From Candidatus Methanoperedens nitratireducens (GTDB lineage: Archaea > Halobacteriota > Methanosarcinia > Methanosarcinales > Methanoperedenaceae), in NCBI RefSeq assembly GCF_000685155.1, contig NZ_JMIY01000004.1, positions 161,488 through 225,487 on the forward strand: a DNA stretch of 64,000 nt, written 5' to 3'. A program made the translations under genes and the position numbers. The notes under the pieces were generated by a model that was not told the origin of the DNA, ran no database searches, and saw only the letters and a program-made list of their open reading frames with translations. The stretch's first letter is position 1. Each line of letters opens with the position of its first letter. Of this stretch, positions 52,509 to 61,731 are shown in pieces.

Positions 52509-55500
52509 GATACTACCCTGCTTTCACCATCAATCTTCTGTATTCTGACTACATGTTCATATTTCTCATTGAAAGTGTCGTCATGGGATATAACAAAGAC
52601 CTGTTTGAAGCCGCGGATTCTTAAGATCTCATCAGAGAGCTTTTCCCGCCTTATCTCATCCATGTTCTGCGTGGGCTCGTCCAGGAACATGAAATCGCAG
52701 TTTGAGAGCACTTTTAAAAGTGCAAGGCGAACAGCAAGAGCAGCACCCATACGTTCACCCCCGCTTAACTGCTTAAACGATTTAACCTGTCCCTCTGATT
52801 CGATCTCGATATCATAATCATTCGCCCACTTAAGTGCTGAAGTAAAACCATCCATTATCTCACAGTAGATACCGCTGGCCTCGCTGCTTATCTCACCGAT
52901 AAATTCATTGACGATATGCTCGGAAGAATTTTTTATTGTATCACGGATAAAATTTGAAAAAGATAAGAACTGCTTCTCATCTTCCAGTTCTTTCTCAATC
53001 TCTTTTATTCTAAGAAGCCAGGACTCCATATTTTCCAGATCCCGCACAAGTCTTTGCAGGTTCTTGCTCTTCTCATTCACTGCTTCTGCCCTGCCGCTTG
53101 CTGCTCTCCCGAGTTCCTCAAGCTTCAGGATCGTATCATCCAGAAGAGGCCCATTAAACTCTTTTAAAAGTGCCTCCTGTTTTTTGGTGTACTCATTCAG
53201 AGCAGCGTTGATCAGTACAATACTCTCTTCGATCTCCCCTGCCTCTTTTGAATATTCATCCACCTTAATAGCCAGGGGAAGGTGCTGTAAGTATTTGTTA
53301 TGCTCAGGCTCAAGCTCTGTAATTGCCTCCTGCACGGATGCTATCGACTCATCAAGTCCCTTGAACCTCAAGAACCTGGACATTAGATCCTCGCGCTCAT
53401 GCCTGCATGATTCAAGCGATTCAGGGACATGCCCGAGTGCTTCAAGTTCTTTTAAGTTTTTCCTGATGATCTCGCCCAATGCCTCGTATTCTTTCTCAGG
53501 CGAGTTCAATGCTTTAAGCTCTGTGGTCTTATTTTTTATGATCTCATCCACCAGCCTGAGTTCTTCCTGATTCCCATCCAGTCTGTCCTTCAGGTGGAAC
53601 CTGTTATTGAGCAGGGCAAGTTGCTCAAGACAGCCCTTAATCAGGGAAGGGACTTCCTTTAAAGCATTAAGGTCCCTCTGTTTGCACAGTATCAGGGATT
53701 CATTCTTATCTATCTGTTTTGAGGGATCATTTAAGTCCTTTAAGCTCTCATCCAGCGATTTTATATCAAGATTGATCTTATCAAGATGGGCTTTGGTATT
53801 ATTGAGTCCGATATTCAAATTAAATCTGCTATTGAGAAGACCTATCTGCTCTTCGCATCTGGCAATGGCAGCAGTAATATTAAAAAAGTCTTCCATGTCT
53901 TTATTTTTTGACTGGATCAGTGCTTCCACACTATCCAGTTCCTTGATAATGTTTTTTATTTTATCATACTCTGATCTTTTGGACTCAAGCATCTTAAAAA
54001 TTTTACTTCTCTCTTCCTCGCTTCCTGTAAGATCTCCAGATCCTGGCAGCGGATGCAATATTGCCAGCTCTTTAAGTCTGGTCCTGCATGACTCAACCTC
54101 ATCCGATGCACCACTATAGGCGTCGAGATCCTTCTTCTTTGAGGCAATTAGCACAGCGATCTCTTCACGCTGTTTTTTGGGGTTATTAAGCCTGATTAGC
54201 TCATTTGATATATGGTTTAACCTGCTCTCTGTTTCCTCTAACTCTTTTGTGCGTGAGTTTAACTCATCATTAAAGTACTTAGTAAAATCACTTACAGACC
54301 TGCATTTAACTCCATTCAAAACAGGGCATAACCCCCCTGCTCCAGCAAGCCTCATGTTATTTCTGGTCTGCTCCAGCATGGATTTTACAGCGGCACGGCG
54401 CTGGTTCAGGTCCTGCTCTTCTTTTTCAAGTACTGTTTGCTGCTCGATCAGGGGGGCAAGATCGGCTACCTTATTTCCAAGCTGCCTGACTTCTGATATG
54501 AGCAGATTTGCCCGTTTTTCCTTTTCTACTGCCTGTCTCAGTTCAAAGCCAAGCCGGGTGAGCGACTCCATGAGCGATGAGAGATTTTTAATCTCATCCT
54601 CCATTATCCTCTGTTTCTCAAGTACAGGCATAAGCTTGTTTTTCCTTTCTGTGAGTGAGAAGATCTCCTGGCGCAATCTCTCAGCCTGGCCTTCCTTTTC
54701 TTTTAACACTGAGATCTCAGATGAGAGTGTGCGAAGGGGAGCCTCAAGGTTCTCTTTTAAGTCCTTTATTTTAGCCTCAAGCTCAAGCTGCCTGTTTTTA
54801 AATGGTAAAAGATGGGATATTTTTATCCTGAGGTTCTCGATCTCCTGATCCAATTCTTTCATGCGCTGCTCTTTTTCCCTCAGGTTCGCAAGATTTGAGA
54901 TTATGCCTGCCATCGGATCTCTTAAGTCTTTTTGAAGCTCATGTATCGATTCTTCAAGCCTGCGCGCTGCCTCTATCCTGGGAATAAGCAGTTTCTTGCG
55001 TTCTTCTAGCTCTATATTCTCGGATGAGAGCTTTGATGAACGCTCAAGCTTTTCCATAAGACTGCTTATTTTAGAATCAACTCTTGCGATCTCATCTTTT
55101 AACTTATCCCGCTCCACACGATCCGAATTCAGTTCTTTGAGCCTGAGATTCTCTTTTTTGAAAGCTTCCTCAGATGGCAGCAGTTCGTCCACGACTTTCC
55201 TTGCAGATTCAGCGCGGCTGAGATCAAATCTTGCTCTCTCAAGCTGGCCTGTTCGTCCATCAAGACGTACATTCTCATTGGTTATCTGCGCTGAGAGAGC
55301 GTCAATTTGAGCTTTTTTGCTCGTCAGTTCTTCTTTTTTCTTTGTTAGAATTGAGATGCTGGTATTTATTTCTTTGATCTCATTTTTTAGTCCATCAATC
55401 TCTATCTGCAGGGTTTCTTTTTCTTTTTTAACATCCTGGTACTTCTCGGTACGGGTGCGAAGCGGCAGCAGCTCCTTATCCATAGAATCAATGTTTTTTT

Positions 55501-56029
55501 TAATAGAATTGATCACAGGAAGTAGATTAGCATACGCTGCCTGGTACTCTTCCACTCTCAGGATATTGTCAAAGATCATCTTCCGTGTTCTCGGGGTCTG
55601 GAGAAATGCGGTTGTGAACGTACCCTGGGGAACACCCACAGCGTTCTCAAAGATAGAGGGCAGATCATCAGGAGATCTGACGCTATAGAAAAGATTGCCT
55701 GCGATCCAGTCAAGTACATCCTTTTTTCCTTTTATTTCATCAACAGGTGTTTTAATATAGTAGTCGCTTCCTATCTTCCTGTAGATCGTATACTCGATCT
55801 CATCATTACCTTCCACTGTAATTGCCACATAGCCTGATTTTTCCCCGTGGCGCAGGAGGTCAGAGGCATTGTAGGGTAGAAAATCGAACAATACATAGCC
55901 TATGGATTCAAGAATAGTGGTCTTCCCATGCCCGTTCTGACCATATATCCCGTTTATACCCTCCATGAATTCGATAGTCTCATGGCTGTAGGATTTGATA
56001 TTTTTTAATTCCACTGATTTGATCAGCAT
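52496..56029 (-). CDS. rad50: Rad50 SMC-like ATPase with an atypical zinc-hook
   Basis: 1177 residues, longer than the 850-1000 common in archaea. Walker A GQNGHGKTTI is at about residue 33, the ABC signature KQLSGGERMGAALAVRLAL and Walker B FMFLDEPTQNMD at the C terminus. Between them lie two very long coiled coils. At the apex, where Rad50 has a CxxC hook, the sequence is Cys568-PVLNGVK-Cys576, with seven residues between the cysteines. It starts one base after the mre11 stop. It tethers and processes broken DNA ends with Mre11. Confidence 0.92.
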   Translation of the reverse strand: MLIKSVELKNIKSYSHETIEFMEGINGIYGQNGHGKTTILESIGYVLFDFLPYNASDLLRHGEKSGYVAITVEGNDEIEYTIYRKIGSDYYIKTPVDEIKGKKDVLDWIAGNLFYSVRSPDDLPSIFENAVGVPQGTFTTAFLQTPRTRKMIFDNILRVEEYQAAYANLLPVINSIKKNIDSMDKELLPLRTRTEKYQDVKKEKETLQIEIDGLKNEIKEINTSISILTKKKEELTSKKAQIDALSAQITNENVRLDGRTGQLERARFDLSRAESARKVVDELLPSEEAFKKENLRLKELNSDRVERDKLKDEIARVDSKISSLMEKLERSSKLSSENIELEERKKLLIPRIEAARRLEESIHELQKDLRDPMAGIISNLANLREKEQRMKELDQEIENLRIKISHLLPFKNRQLELEAKIKDLKENLEAPLRTLSSEISVLKEKEGQAERLRQEIFSLTERKNKLMPVLEKQRIMEDEIKNLSSLMESLTRLGFELRQAVEKEKRANLLISEVRQLGNKVADLAPLIEQQTVLEKEEQDLNQRRAAVKSMLEQTRNNMRLAGAGGLCPVLNGVKCRSVSDFTKYFNDELNSRTKELEETESRLNHISNELIRLNNPKKQREEIAVLIASKKKDLDAYSGASDEVESCRTRLKELAILHPLPGSGDLTGSEEERSKIFKMLESKRSEYDKIKNIIKELDSVEALIQSKNKDMEDFFNITAAIARCEEQIGLLNSRFNLNIGLNNTKAHLDKINLDIKSLDESLKDLNDPSKQIDKNESLILCKQRDLNALKEVPSLIKGCLEQLALLNNRFHLKDRLDGNQEELRLVDEIIKNKTTELKALNSPEKEYEALGEIIRKNLKELEALGHVPESLESCRHEREDLMSRFLRFKGLDESIASVQEAITELEPEHNKYLQHLPLAIKVDEYSKEAGEIEESIVLINAALNEYTKKQEALLKEFNGPLLDDTILKLEELGRAASGRAEAVNEKSKNLQRLVRDLENMESWLLRIKEIEKELEDEKQFLSFSNFIRDTIKNSSEHIVNEFIGEISSEASGIYCEIMDGFTSALKWANDYDIEIESEGQVKSFKQLSGGERMGAALAVRLALLKVLSNCDFMFLDEPTQNMDEIRREKLSDEILRIRGFKQVFVISHDDTFNEKYEHVVRIQKIDGESRVVSCST

Positions 56030-57349
56030 TTAAATATCTCCCATATGCGAAAGAAGGGTCTGGCGGGTATTTGGTTCTTGATTTTTAACCTGATTTTTAA
56101 CTTCCTTCTTATCTCTGTTATCTGATAGCGAAGTCTTCATTTTTTCAAAGCACCATCTCAGCTCTTTCTGGATTGCTGTCTCCTCGATCCCTGCAGCAGC
56201 CATCTTTTTTACCTCGATCATGGTCTTTACGATCTCTTCAACATTGTCCTGGTATCTTCCATCAAGCTTTACCTGGTCAGAGAAAACACGAAGCTCTATC
56301 TGCTCGCGCGTCAGCCCGCGCACATCCCCCTCATTGATGGTGTACTGCAGATTGCTCCTTATGATCTTGACCTCTGACCACAGCGGCTTGAAGCGGTCAG
56401 CCAGCATATCCTTTATGCGGTCTATGTTCACTTCCGATTTTGGAAAATTCATCTCGCCATAGAGCACAAGCTCGATGAGCGGGCTCATATCCGATCGGAT
56501 TATCTGCTCCCTGTCCAGCTTTGATTCTATCCTTGTGTACAGCTCAGCAGGGATTTTGATACTGCTTATGTCAAGCTTGATACGCCTGACAGGGCGCGTT
56601 AACGGGGTTATAAGTTTTCTATCGCTCTGGTTGATATGATAGAAACCTTTTGATAAGCCGTATTCGCTCATTGCTATCATCTCAACACTGCCAGGATTGA
56701 AGATCCAGTCGTCCAGTTCATACTGTATATGGTAGTGCCCGAGCGCAAGGTAATCCACCACTTCTTTTAATGGCAAAAGGGAATTATAAGGGATCTCCCC
56801 TGAAGCCTCCTGCCTTATCTGCCCTTCCATGCCAAAGTGCATCATCAGGATAGTGTATTTCTCCCCCTGCTCAGCATTTATTTTTTTTATCTCATCCGCT
56901 ATCCGGGGAATTATGGAGACCGTGCCTGAGCCAAGGTATCTCACACCAAAGATACGGGCGTTATCAAGTTCAACAAAATCCCCCATAAGTTTAGCACCGT
57001 TAGCCTCTTTTAGCCTTATGAGCTTAAGCAGACTCTGGGAATCAAGGATCTGAAGCCAGCTCTTGCCGTCCTGATGGAATGCAAGGTCATGGTTCCCCTC
57101 AATGGCATAAACAGCGGTGGATGGGCTTTTTTGTCTTAGAAGAGAGAGCACTTTATATGCCTGTTCATACGTGGGCGCGTTTATATTCCTTTTATGGAAG
57201 AGATCACCAGAGATCAGGATGAAATCTGTCTTATTATCAATGGCATATGTTATGACAGAATGAAAAGCCCGGGCATAATCACGAAAGCGCTCGGAGAGCC
57301 CGTATTGGGCATAACCAAGATGAAAATCGCTCGCATGGATGAAGTTCAT
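56030..57349 (-). CDS. mre11: Mre11 nuclease
   Basis: 439 residues. The five phosphoesterase motifs are present: ASDFHLG (8-14), SGDLFHKRN, EGNHDLAF, MMHFGMEG and LGHYHIQ. The capping domain follows, and the C-terminal 100 residues include the Rad50-binding helices and a Lys/Glu-rich tail. It is the first gene of the mre11-rad50-nurA-barrel-herA operon, with dedicated end-resection function. Confidence 0.93.
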   Translation of the reverse strand: MNFIHASDFHLGYAQYGLSERFRDYARAFHSVITYAIDNKTDFILISGDLFHKRNINAPTYEQAYKVLSLLRQKSPSTAVYAIEGNHDLAFHQDGKSWLQILDSQSLLKLIRLKEANGAKLMGDFVELDNARIFGVRYLGSGTVSIIPRIADEIKKINAEQGEKYTILMMHFGMEGQIRQEASGEIPYNSLLPLKEVVDYLALGHYHIQYELDDWIFNPGSVEMIAMSEYGLSKGFYHINQSDRKLITPLTRPVRRIKLDISSIKIPAELYTRIESKLDREQIIRSDMSPLIELVLYGEMNFPKSEVNIDRIKDMLADRFKPLWSEVKIIRSNLQYTINEGDVRGLTREQIELRVFSDQVKLDGRYQDNVEEIVKTMIEVKKMAAAGIEETAIQKELRWCFEKMKTSLSDNRDKKEVKNQVKNQEPNTRQTLLSHMGDI

Positions 57350-57405
57350 AGACGCTTAGAAGCGCTACAGATTAAAATCTGTTGCGCCCGGAGGATAGGT
57401 TCATC

Positions 57406-57900
57406 TTATCTATAACTTCTCAGGATCTCAAGCCCTTCCCCCGGAAGCTCAAGGATGCTCTTGTAAAGATTATCAGTATTATTGGATATTTTTTTATCTT
57501 TTAAGAAATTCAGATGCTCGTTATAGACTTCTTCAGTTGTTTTTTTAAGGTTATCAGGGAAATATGCATTTATAATAAAATTACTTAAATCCACGTTCTC
57601 ACTAAAGGTCGGTTCTTTCTCGAACAGGGCCGGGACAGTGATAAGTTTCTTCCCATCGTCAAGAAGGGATAAGAAAATAAGAACAGCCCTTCCAACATAA
57701 ACCTTTGTCGCTGCTGATTCTACTTTTCCCCTCAAACCTTTTCCTTTAACTCCATCAATTAACAGCACACAATAGCCTATCCCGGATTGGCTGATGAAAT
57801 ACCTCACCTTAATGGATAGTTCTACATGCATTACAGATATTTTGATCTCAGCATGCTGTTTATCGGCTGCTATCTCCTCAAAATCTTCCAGTACGTCCAT
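57406..57900 (-). CDS. Unknown protein upstream of mre11
   Basis: 164 residues, mixed strands and helices, no cysteine pair or enzyme motif I can name. VELSIKVRYFISQSGIGYCVLLIDG looks like a core beta sheet. It lies 56 bases upstream of mre11 on the same strand and could be the leading gene of that operon or an independent one at the border of the repeat-rich island. ATG at 57900. Confidence 0.5.
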   Translation of the reverse strand: MDVLEDFEEIAADKQHAEIKISVMHVELSIKVRYFISQSGIGYCVLLIDGVKGKGLRGKVESAATKVYVGRAVLIFLSLLDDGKKLITVPALFEKEPTFSENVDLSNFIINAYFPDNLKKTTEEVYNEHLNFLKDKKISNNTDNLYKSILELPGEGLEILRSYR

Positions 57901-58039
57901 ATATCCCTGAATACATTATTGATTTCGTTCTTAATACATTTAAATTATGCCCTGATTTGCAGCAGATCAGGAAGGGAAGGACGACGAAATCTCCTCTTAC
58001 AGATCTTGCCATGATTCATCTTCTTCGATGCAAAAAATC
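57901..58039. other. Gap at the island border
   Basis: No confident gene. A minus-strand frame at 57878-58012 opens with a MazF-like RGDFVVLPF but then departs from the family and overlaps the gene before mre11. Confidence 0.3.
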
Positions 58040-58287
58040 AACCGCAGAGGACACAGAGTTCACAGAGAACTGTTGTTCTATCTCTGTGTCTTGGTATGAA
58101 TAAGTTAAATTATATCGCATCTTAGACCCGTATGTGGTTCAGATAATATAAACAACGAACTGGTACTAACTCGATACGAACTCGGACTTATGAGTTCGTT
58201 TAAGTTCGTTTTGAGTTCGTTGTTAATTGTCTTTTTCATTGTTATCTATGAACCAAGTTCATAGCCGACTCTGTGAACTCTGTAGTT
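58040..58287 (+). repeat. CACAGAG palindrome split by a nested element
   Basis: The left arm (58040-58070) reads AACCGCAGAGGACACAGAG and TTCACAGAGAAC; the right arm begins TCTCTGTG at 58081 and resumes CTCTGTGAACTCTG at about 58269. The 180 bases between are the MITE-like element. Flanking sequence to the right (to about 58380) is a copy of that right of the uninterrupted repeat at 59456. Confidence 0.7.
58089..58268 (+). mobile_element. MITE-like element, copy 2 (about 180 bp)
   Basis: It has the same ends (TTGGTATGAA ... TTCATAGCCGA) and interior GAACT/AGTTC palindrome as copy 1 at 10863-11040, with high identity across the whole length. The insertion is again inside the right arm of a palindromic host repeat. 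Short CTCTGTG copies on both sides could be a target duplication or simply repeat units. Confidence 0.55.
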
Positions 58288-58380
58288 TTAAATTATCTGC
58301 CCCTGGTAATCAGCATTCAGCGGCGTATAAGCAAAATCCAGCCTGTTGCGCGCCACCACGACAGCAGTGGGGTTTATGCC
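58288..58380 (-). pseudogene. Fragment of a DNA methyltransferase (second copy)
   Basis: About 30 codons reading NPTAVVVARNRLDFAYTPL and then ADYQGQII, clearly homologous to the longer methyltransferase remnant at 59265-59938. The DNA around it is a copy of 59508-59600. The frame extends to 58473 into unrelated residues. Truncated at both ends, so not functional. Confidence 0.65.
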
Positions 58381-58910
58381 CGCATCGTCAAAGATATCCC
58401 CGCATCTGCTTTGAATGTCCTCAGGTAGCTCCGTAAAATTTTTCTTGGCTTTTATTTTTTGACACACAAACAAGAATAAAAACCAATGAAATCAATTTAT
58501 CGATTTTGGCTTATATTGATTCAGCCAGCAGATAATGATACGATTTTATACTTTCCTATTCGTCAAGCAAGCCTGTGTGTGTTATTTGACTTATACTATG
58601 AGGCTGCTATCTTTATTGTTCTTCTTATCGTACTGCATTCCTTTTTGTGTAAAAGTTCGATTGCCAGTTTTATCAATTCGCTTATTTTTGTTCTTATATT
58701 TCATTTCTTACTTCCTTTAATAGATGACATGGTTAATGGTGCTTATAGTTATCGATTCCACAATAATGAGAATGTGTATATTCAACATGAAACAATAACG
58801 CAGAGCGGTTGTTCTGATTGCTTGATCAGAATATCTAATTGTCTAATAAAGTTCACCACTTTCAGCTTATGGGTACAAAATCTTCACTCACTTTCAACTA
58901 TCTGATCAGT
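58381..58910. other. 530-base stretch without a confident gene
   Basis: A plus-strand frame at 58486-58905 (139 residues, hydrophobic) exists but has no ribosome binding site and no recognisable domain. The region is AT-rich and lies between pseudogene fragments, so I treat it as decayed sequence. Confidence 0.4.
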
Positions 58911-59147
58911 TCATGTCCTGATAGAACGGGTAGTTTCCCCATGTGGGAACACCTCAAAATGAGCGATAAGTGTATCACTCCGCTTTATTTCTTCAGGTAA
59001 GCCCATCTCTTCGATGTAAACTTCTACAGCCTCCTTAAGATTATCCAGCGCCTCTTCAACAGAAAAGCCCTGGCTGACAGCATCTATTTCAGGACACAGA
59101 GCGACAAATTGCTTTTCGCCTTCTTTGATTATTGCGGTTAGTTCCAT
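58911..59147 (-). CDS. HicB-like antitoxin, no HicA partner seen
   Basis: 78 residues with the HicB half-RNase-H pattern: FVALCPEIDAVSQGFSVEEALDNLKEAV is its core in shortened form, followed by a short tail without a DNA-binding domain. TATATAAAG-like sequence precedes it on the minus strand (about 59190-59200). No HicA-sized gene with the GSH motif lies on either side, so it is an orphan, possibly an HicB relative with another role. Confidence 0.65.
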   Translation of the reverse strand: MELTAIIKEGEKQFVALCPEIDAVSQGFSVEEALDNLKEAVEVYIEEMGLPEEIKRSDTLIAHFEVFPHGETTRSIRT

Positions 59148-59264
59148 AATACCATTTTACGATTGTATATCATATAATTCAACTCTTTATATATCTTGAT
59201 TCAGTGAGGTTCATAACCTCTATTTTCGAGCATCAATATCCCTTCTCTCGAATATCTCGCATTA

Positions 59265-59938
59265 TTCCTACCACCACCTCATGCTCTCCTGCGCTATCTT
59301 GCGCATCTCCGCGGCAAATTCAGTAATGTTATGAACGCTTGACAGGTCGCCCTCACGGTCATGGGAATAAGGGATGATGCTGGCATAAGAGAAATGGGTG
59401 GCTATGATGATTTTTTCAATATGTTCTGGATAAAAATAGTTCAATGCAAAAAATCAACCACAGAGGACACAGAGTTCACAGAGAACTGTTGTTTTATCTC
59501 TGTGGTTTTTAATCATCTTCCCCTGGTAATCAGCATCCAGCGGTGTATAAGCAAAATCCAGCCTGTTTCGCGCTACCATGACAGCATCGGGATTGATGTC
59601 TACAGCCACGGCGCGCCGCCCCAGGAGCTTGCATTCCACAACTGTGGTGCCAGAGCCGGTCATCTGATCAAGAACAATCTCACCCGGCGCGGTATAACTA
59701 AGGATGAGGTTTCGCGGGATGTATGGCTACCAGTTGCCCCTGTAGTTTCCGACGTGCGTAGCCCAGTCGCCGCGGTCGGGGAAGCTACAGATTGTGGTGG
59801 TTTCGGGGGTGAAGGTGGAGGGGGGGCGAATTGCGAAATCTTCCACTTGGGGTGGAGTTTTATTTTGGTTTCTCCGATTTCCACTTCCGGGTGGGATTGG
59901 AGGAATTGTTTGTAGTCGGTCCTTGTGATTTCGAGCAA
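59265..59938 (-). pseudogene. Decayed DNA methyltransferase (N4/N6 family), interrupted by a palindromic repeat
   Basis: Read from 59938 down: ITRTDYKQFLQSHPEVEIG, then KWKISQFAP; a frame change at a run of seven C (about 59822-59830); then FPDRGDWATHVGNYRGNW, an in-frame TAG, PYIPRNLILSYTAPGEIVLD and the AdoMet motif MTGSGTTVVECK, then RNRLDFAYTPL. After DADYQGKMIK the palindrome at 59456-59507 intervenes. Beyond it (59268-59430) ATHFSYASIIPYSHDREGD and HNITEFAAEMRKIAQESMR continue the enzyme, then a stop. One frameshift, one stop and one insertion make it a clear pseudogene. Confidence 0.8.
59456..59507. repeat. CACAGAG palindrome without nested element
   Basis: AACCACAGAGGACACAGAG with TTCACAGAGAACTG on the left and ATCTCTGTGGTT on the right. 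It is nearly the same as the repeat at 58040 except that the 180-base element and part of the right arm are absent, so it serves as an empty-site comparison. It lies within the methyltransferase pseudogene. Confidence 0.7.
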
Positions 59939-60612
59939 GGATCAATATTGATCTAATTATTAATATATACATTAATATGATCTAATTTTGTGAAATATAA
60001 TTAAGTTGGAAGTAAGTTGTAACCCACATTCCGTACCCTTTGATTTTTCTATTTTATATTTCTCCTGGTTGCGATTTTATTAATTACTGAAATTAAATCT
60101 TATACTTTAAATTGTTTATTAGAATCAATATGCTGCGAGGTATATAGTTATCTGCAAAACTTAATATAAAAAATTCTATCACCTTTATTAAAATGGCCAA
60201 GACAAGATAATCAACCACAGAGGACACAGAGAGCACAGAGAGTTGTGGCTTTTGCTCTGTGTCCTCTGTGCACTCTGTGGTTTATATACTATTGTCAGAT
60301 GTTATGCGAGATACTATAATTTACCTATACAGACGTAAAAAAATTAATTAAGATATATACTCTCTAAAAGGTACGGAACGTCCGTTGTAAGCAAGTTGTA
60401 ACTATAGAAAAATTAAAAAAATATTTAAAAAAGATACTACGATAGTTGATACCACTTACTTTTATGATTTTAATCAAGTTAAGATTCCTTATATTATATA
60501 AACGATATGCGCTATCTTTTTGAGTTTTAAAATTTCATAGCATAGTTATTTTTACTGAGTTTCATTAAAACGCTACAAAAGATTTATCAGATACCTAAAT
60601 TATTTAATTAAT
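59939..60612. other. AT-rich stretch with repeats before the DUF262 gene
   Basis: No gene seen. Apart from the palindrome at 60213-60282 it holds an inverted pair: ACATTCCGTACCCTTT (60026-60041) and AAAAGGTACGGAACGT (60366-60381), 14 of 16 positions matching, placed either side of the palindrome. AGTTGTAAC occurs near both. The last 200 bases are AT-rich promoter-like DNA. Confidence 0.4.
60213..60282. repeat. CACAGAG palindrome, intact copy
   Basis: 70 bases: AACCACAGAGGACACAGAGA on the left and CTCTGTGTCCTCTGTG then CACTCTGTGGTT on the right. It folds on itself along almost its full length. It is the cleanest copy of this family in the window and carries no insertion. Confidence 0.75.
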
Positions 60613-61731
60613 ATGTTATTGCAAGATGAAATAGATGAAAAAGCAAAGGAAATTTATACAGACGGATATCCAATGTCCATCGGTGAATTGATCAGTTTAT
60701 ATAAAGATAATGAATTAGATATCCATCCAGAATTTCAGCGTTTTTTTAGATGGACGCCACTTCAAAAAACTAAACTGATAGAGTCTATTCTTTTAGGTAT
60801 ACCTATACCACCTATTTTTGTTTCTCAAAGAGAGGATGGAGTTTGGGATGTAGTTGATGGTCTGCAAAGGTTGTCAACAATATTTGAATTTGTTGGTATT
60901 TTGAAAGATGAAAATAATAATATTTTTCCTCCAAGTAGGCTAATAAAAACTAAATATCTTCCTTCACTTGAAGGAAAAATGTGGGAATCTAGTGATGCAG
61001 AAAACTCACTTACTTCGTCTCAAAGGTTGGAATTTAAAAGAGAAAAAATCGGTGTCCAAATTGTAAAAAAAGAAAGCGACCCAAATATAAAATATGAACT
61101 TTTTCAGAGATTGAATACATTAGGTACAAAGCTATCTGATCAAGAGTTAAGAAATTGCTTACTCATTATGATAAACAAAGATTTCTATTATTGGCTATAT
61201 GACTTGGGAGCCTATGAACCTTTCTTAAATTGCATTGGTTTAAGTGAAAAATCTATAAGTGAGCAGTACAATTTAGAATTAGCTTTAAGGTTCATAATTT
61301 TTAAAAATGTGGACATAAGGGACATGAAAGGGTTTATATTTTTAGCAGAATTTATTACTGAAAAAATGACTGAGTTTGCAGAATCTTCAACATTTGATAA
61401 AGAAAAAGAAAAACAAATTTTTAAAGATACCTTTGATTTTTTAGATAAGACGTTATCGGATGATGCATTTAAAAGATATAATTTCGAAAGAAATCGTTTT
61501 GAAGGAAAATTTCTTTTATCTTCATTTGAAGCAATTGGTATTGGTGTAGGTTCAAACATTGATGAATGGAATAAACGAACAATAGATGAAAATTTGAAAG
61601 AAGAAGTTAAAAATAGAGCAAAATCTCTATGGTCTGATCGAAATTATCTGGATTATATCGGAAGTGGTAGCAACTTTAATACACGAATCCCTGTAATTGT
61701 CCCACTGGGAAAGAAGATATTCAAACCATGA
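60613..61731 (+). CDS. DUF262-domain protein (ParB/GmrS-like nuclease family)
   Basis: 372 residues. The N-terminal DUF262 domain has PMSIGELISLY, HPEFQRFFRW, ESILLGIPIPPIFVSQ and the signature DGLQRLSTI (about 79-87), the DGQQR-type motif of the ParB/Srx-like NTP-dependent nuclease domain also found in GmrS and other restriction proteins. The C-terminal 200 residues are helical with no second nuclease motif, so this lacks the DUF1524 (GmrD) half. Its stop overlaps the HEPN gene by four bases. Strongly AT-rich, as is its partner. Confidence 0.82.
   Translation: MLLQDEIDEKAKEIYTDGYPMSIGELISLYKDNELDIHPEFQRFFRWTPLQKTKLIESILLGIPIPPIFVSQREDGVWDVVDGLQRLSTIFEFVGILKDENNNIFPPSRLIKTKYLPSLEGKMWESSDAENSLTSSQRLEFKREKIGVQIVKKESDPNIKYELFQRLNTLGTKLSDQELRNCLLIMINKDFYYWLYDLGAYEPFLNCIGLSEKSISEQYNLELALRFIIFKNVDIRDMKGFIFLAEFITEKMTEFAESSTFDKEKEKQIFKDTFDFLDKTLSDDAFKRYNFERNRFEGKFLLSSFEAIGIGVGSNIDEWNKRTIDENLKEEVKNRAKSLWSDRNYLDYIGSGSNFNTRIPVIVPLGKKIFKP

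Noticed and set aside
52569-55688. Long plus-strand frames opposite rad50 (up to 223 residues, Ser-rich)
   Set aside because: They are antisense shadows of a coiled-coil gene; the Ser/Leu/Phe-rich content is typical of the complement of Glu/Lys-rich codons.
57878-58012. Minus-strand 44-codon frame opening with RGDFVVLPF, like a MazF toxin
   Set aside because: Similarity ends after about 15 residues, the rest does not follow the MazF fold, and it overlaps the gene upstream of mre11.
58486-58905. Hydrophobic 139-residue plus-strand frame
   Set aside because: It has no ribosome binding site, no domain, and lies in AT-rich DNA between pseudogene remnants where chance frames of this type are expected.
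59361-59915. 184-residue plus-strand frame
   Set aside because: It is the antisense of the methyltransferase pseudogene and runs through the palindromic repeat.
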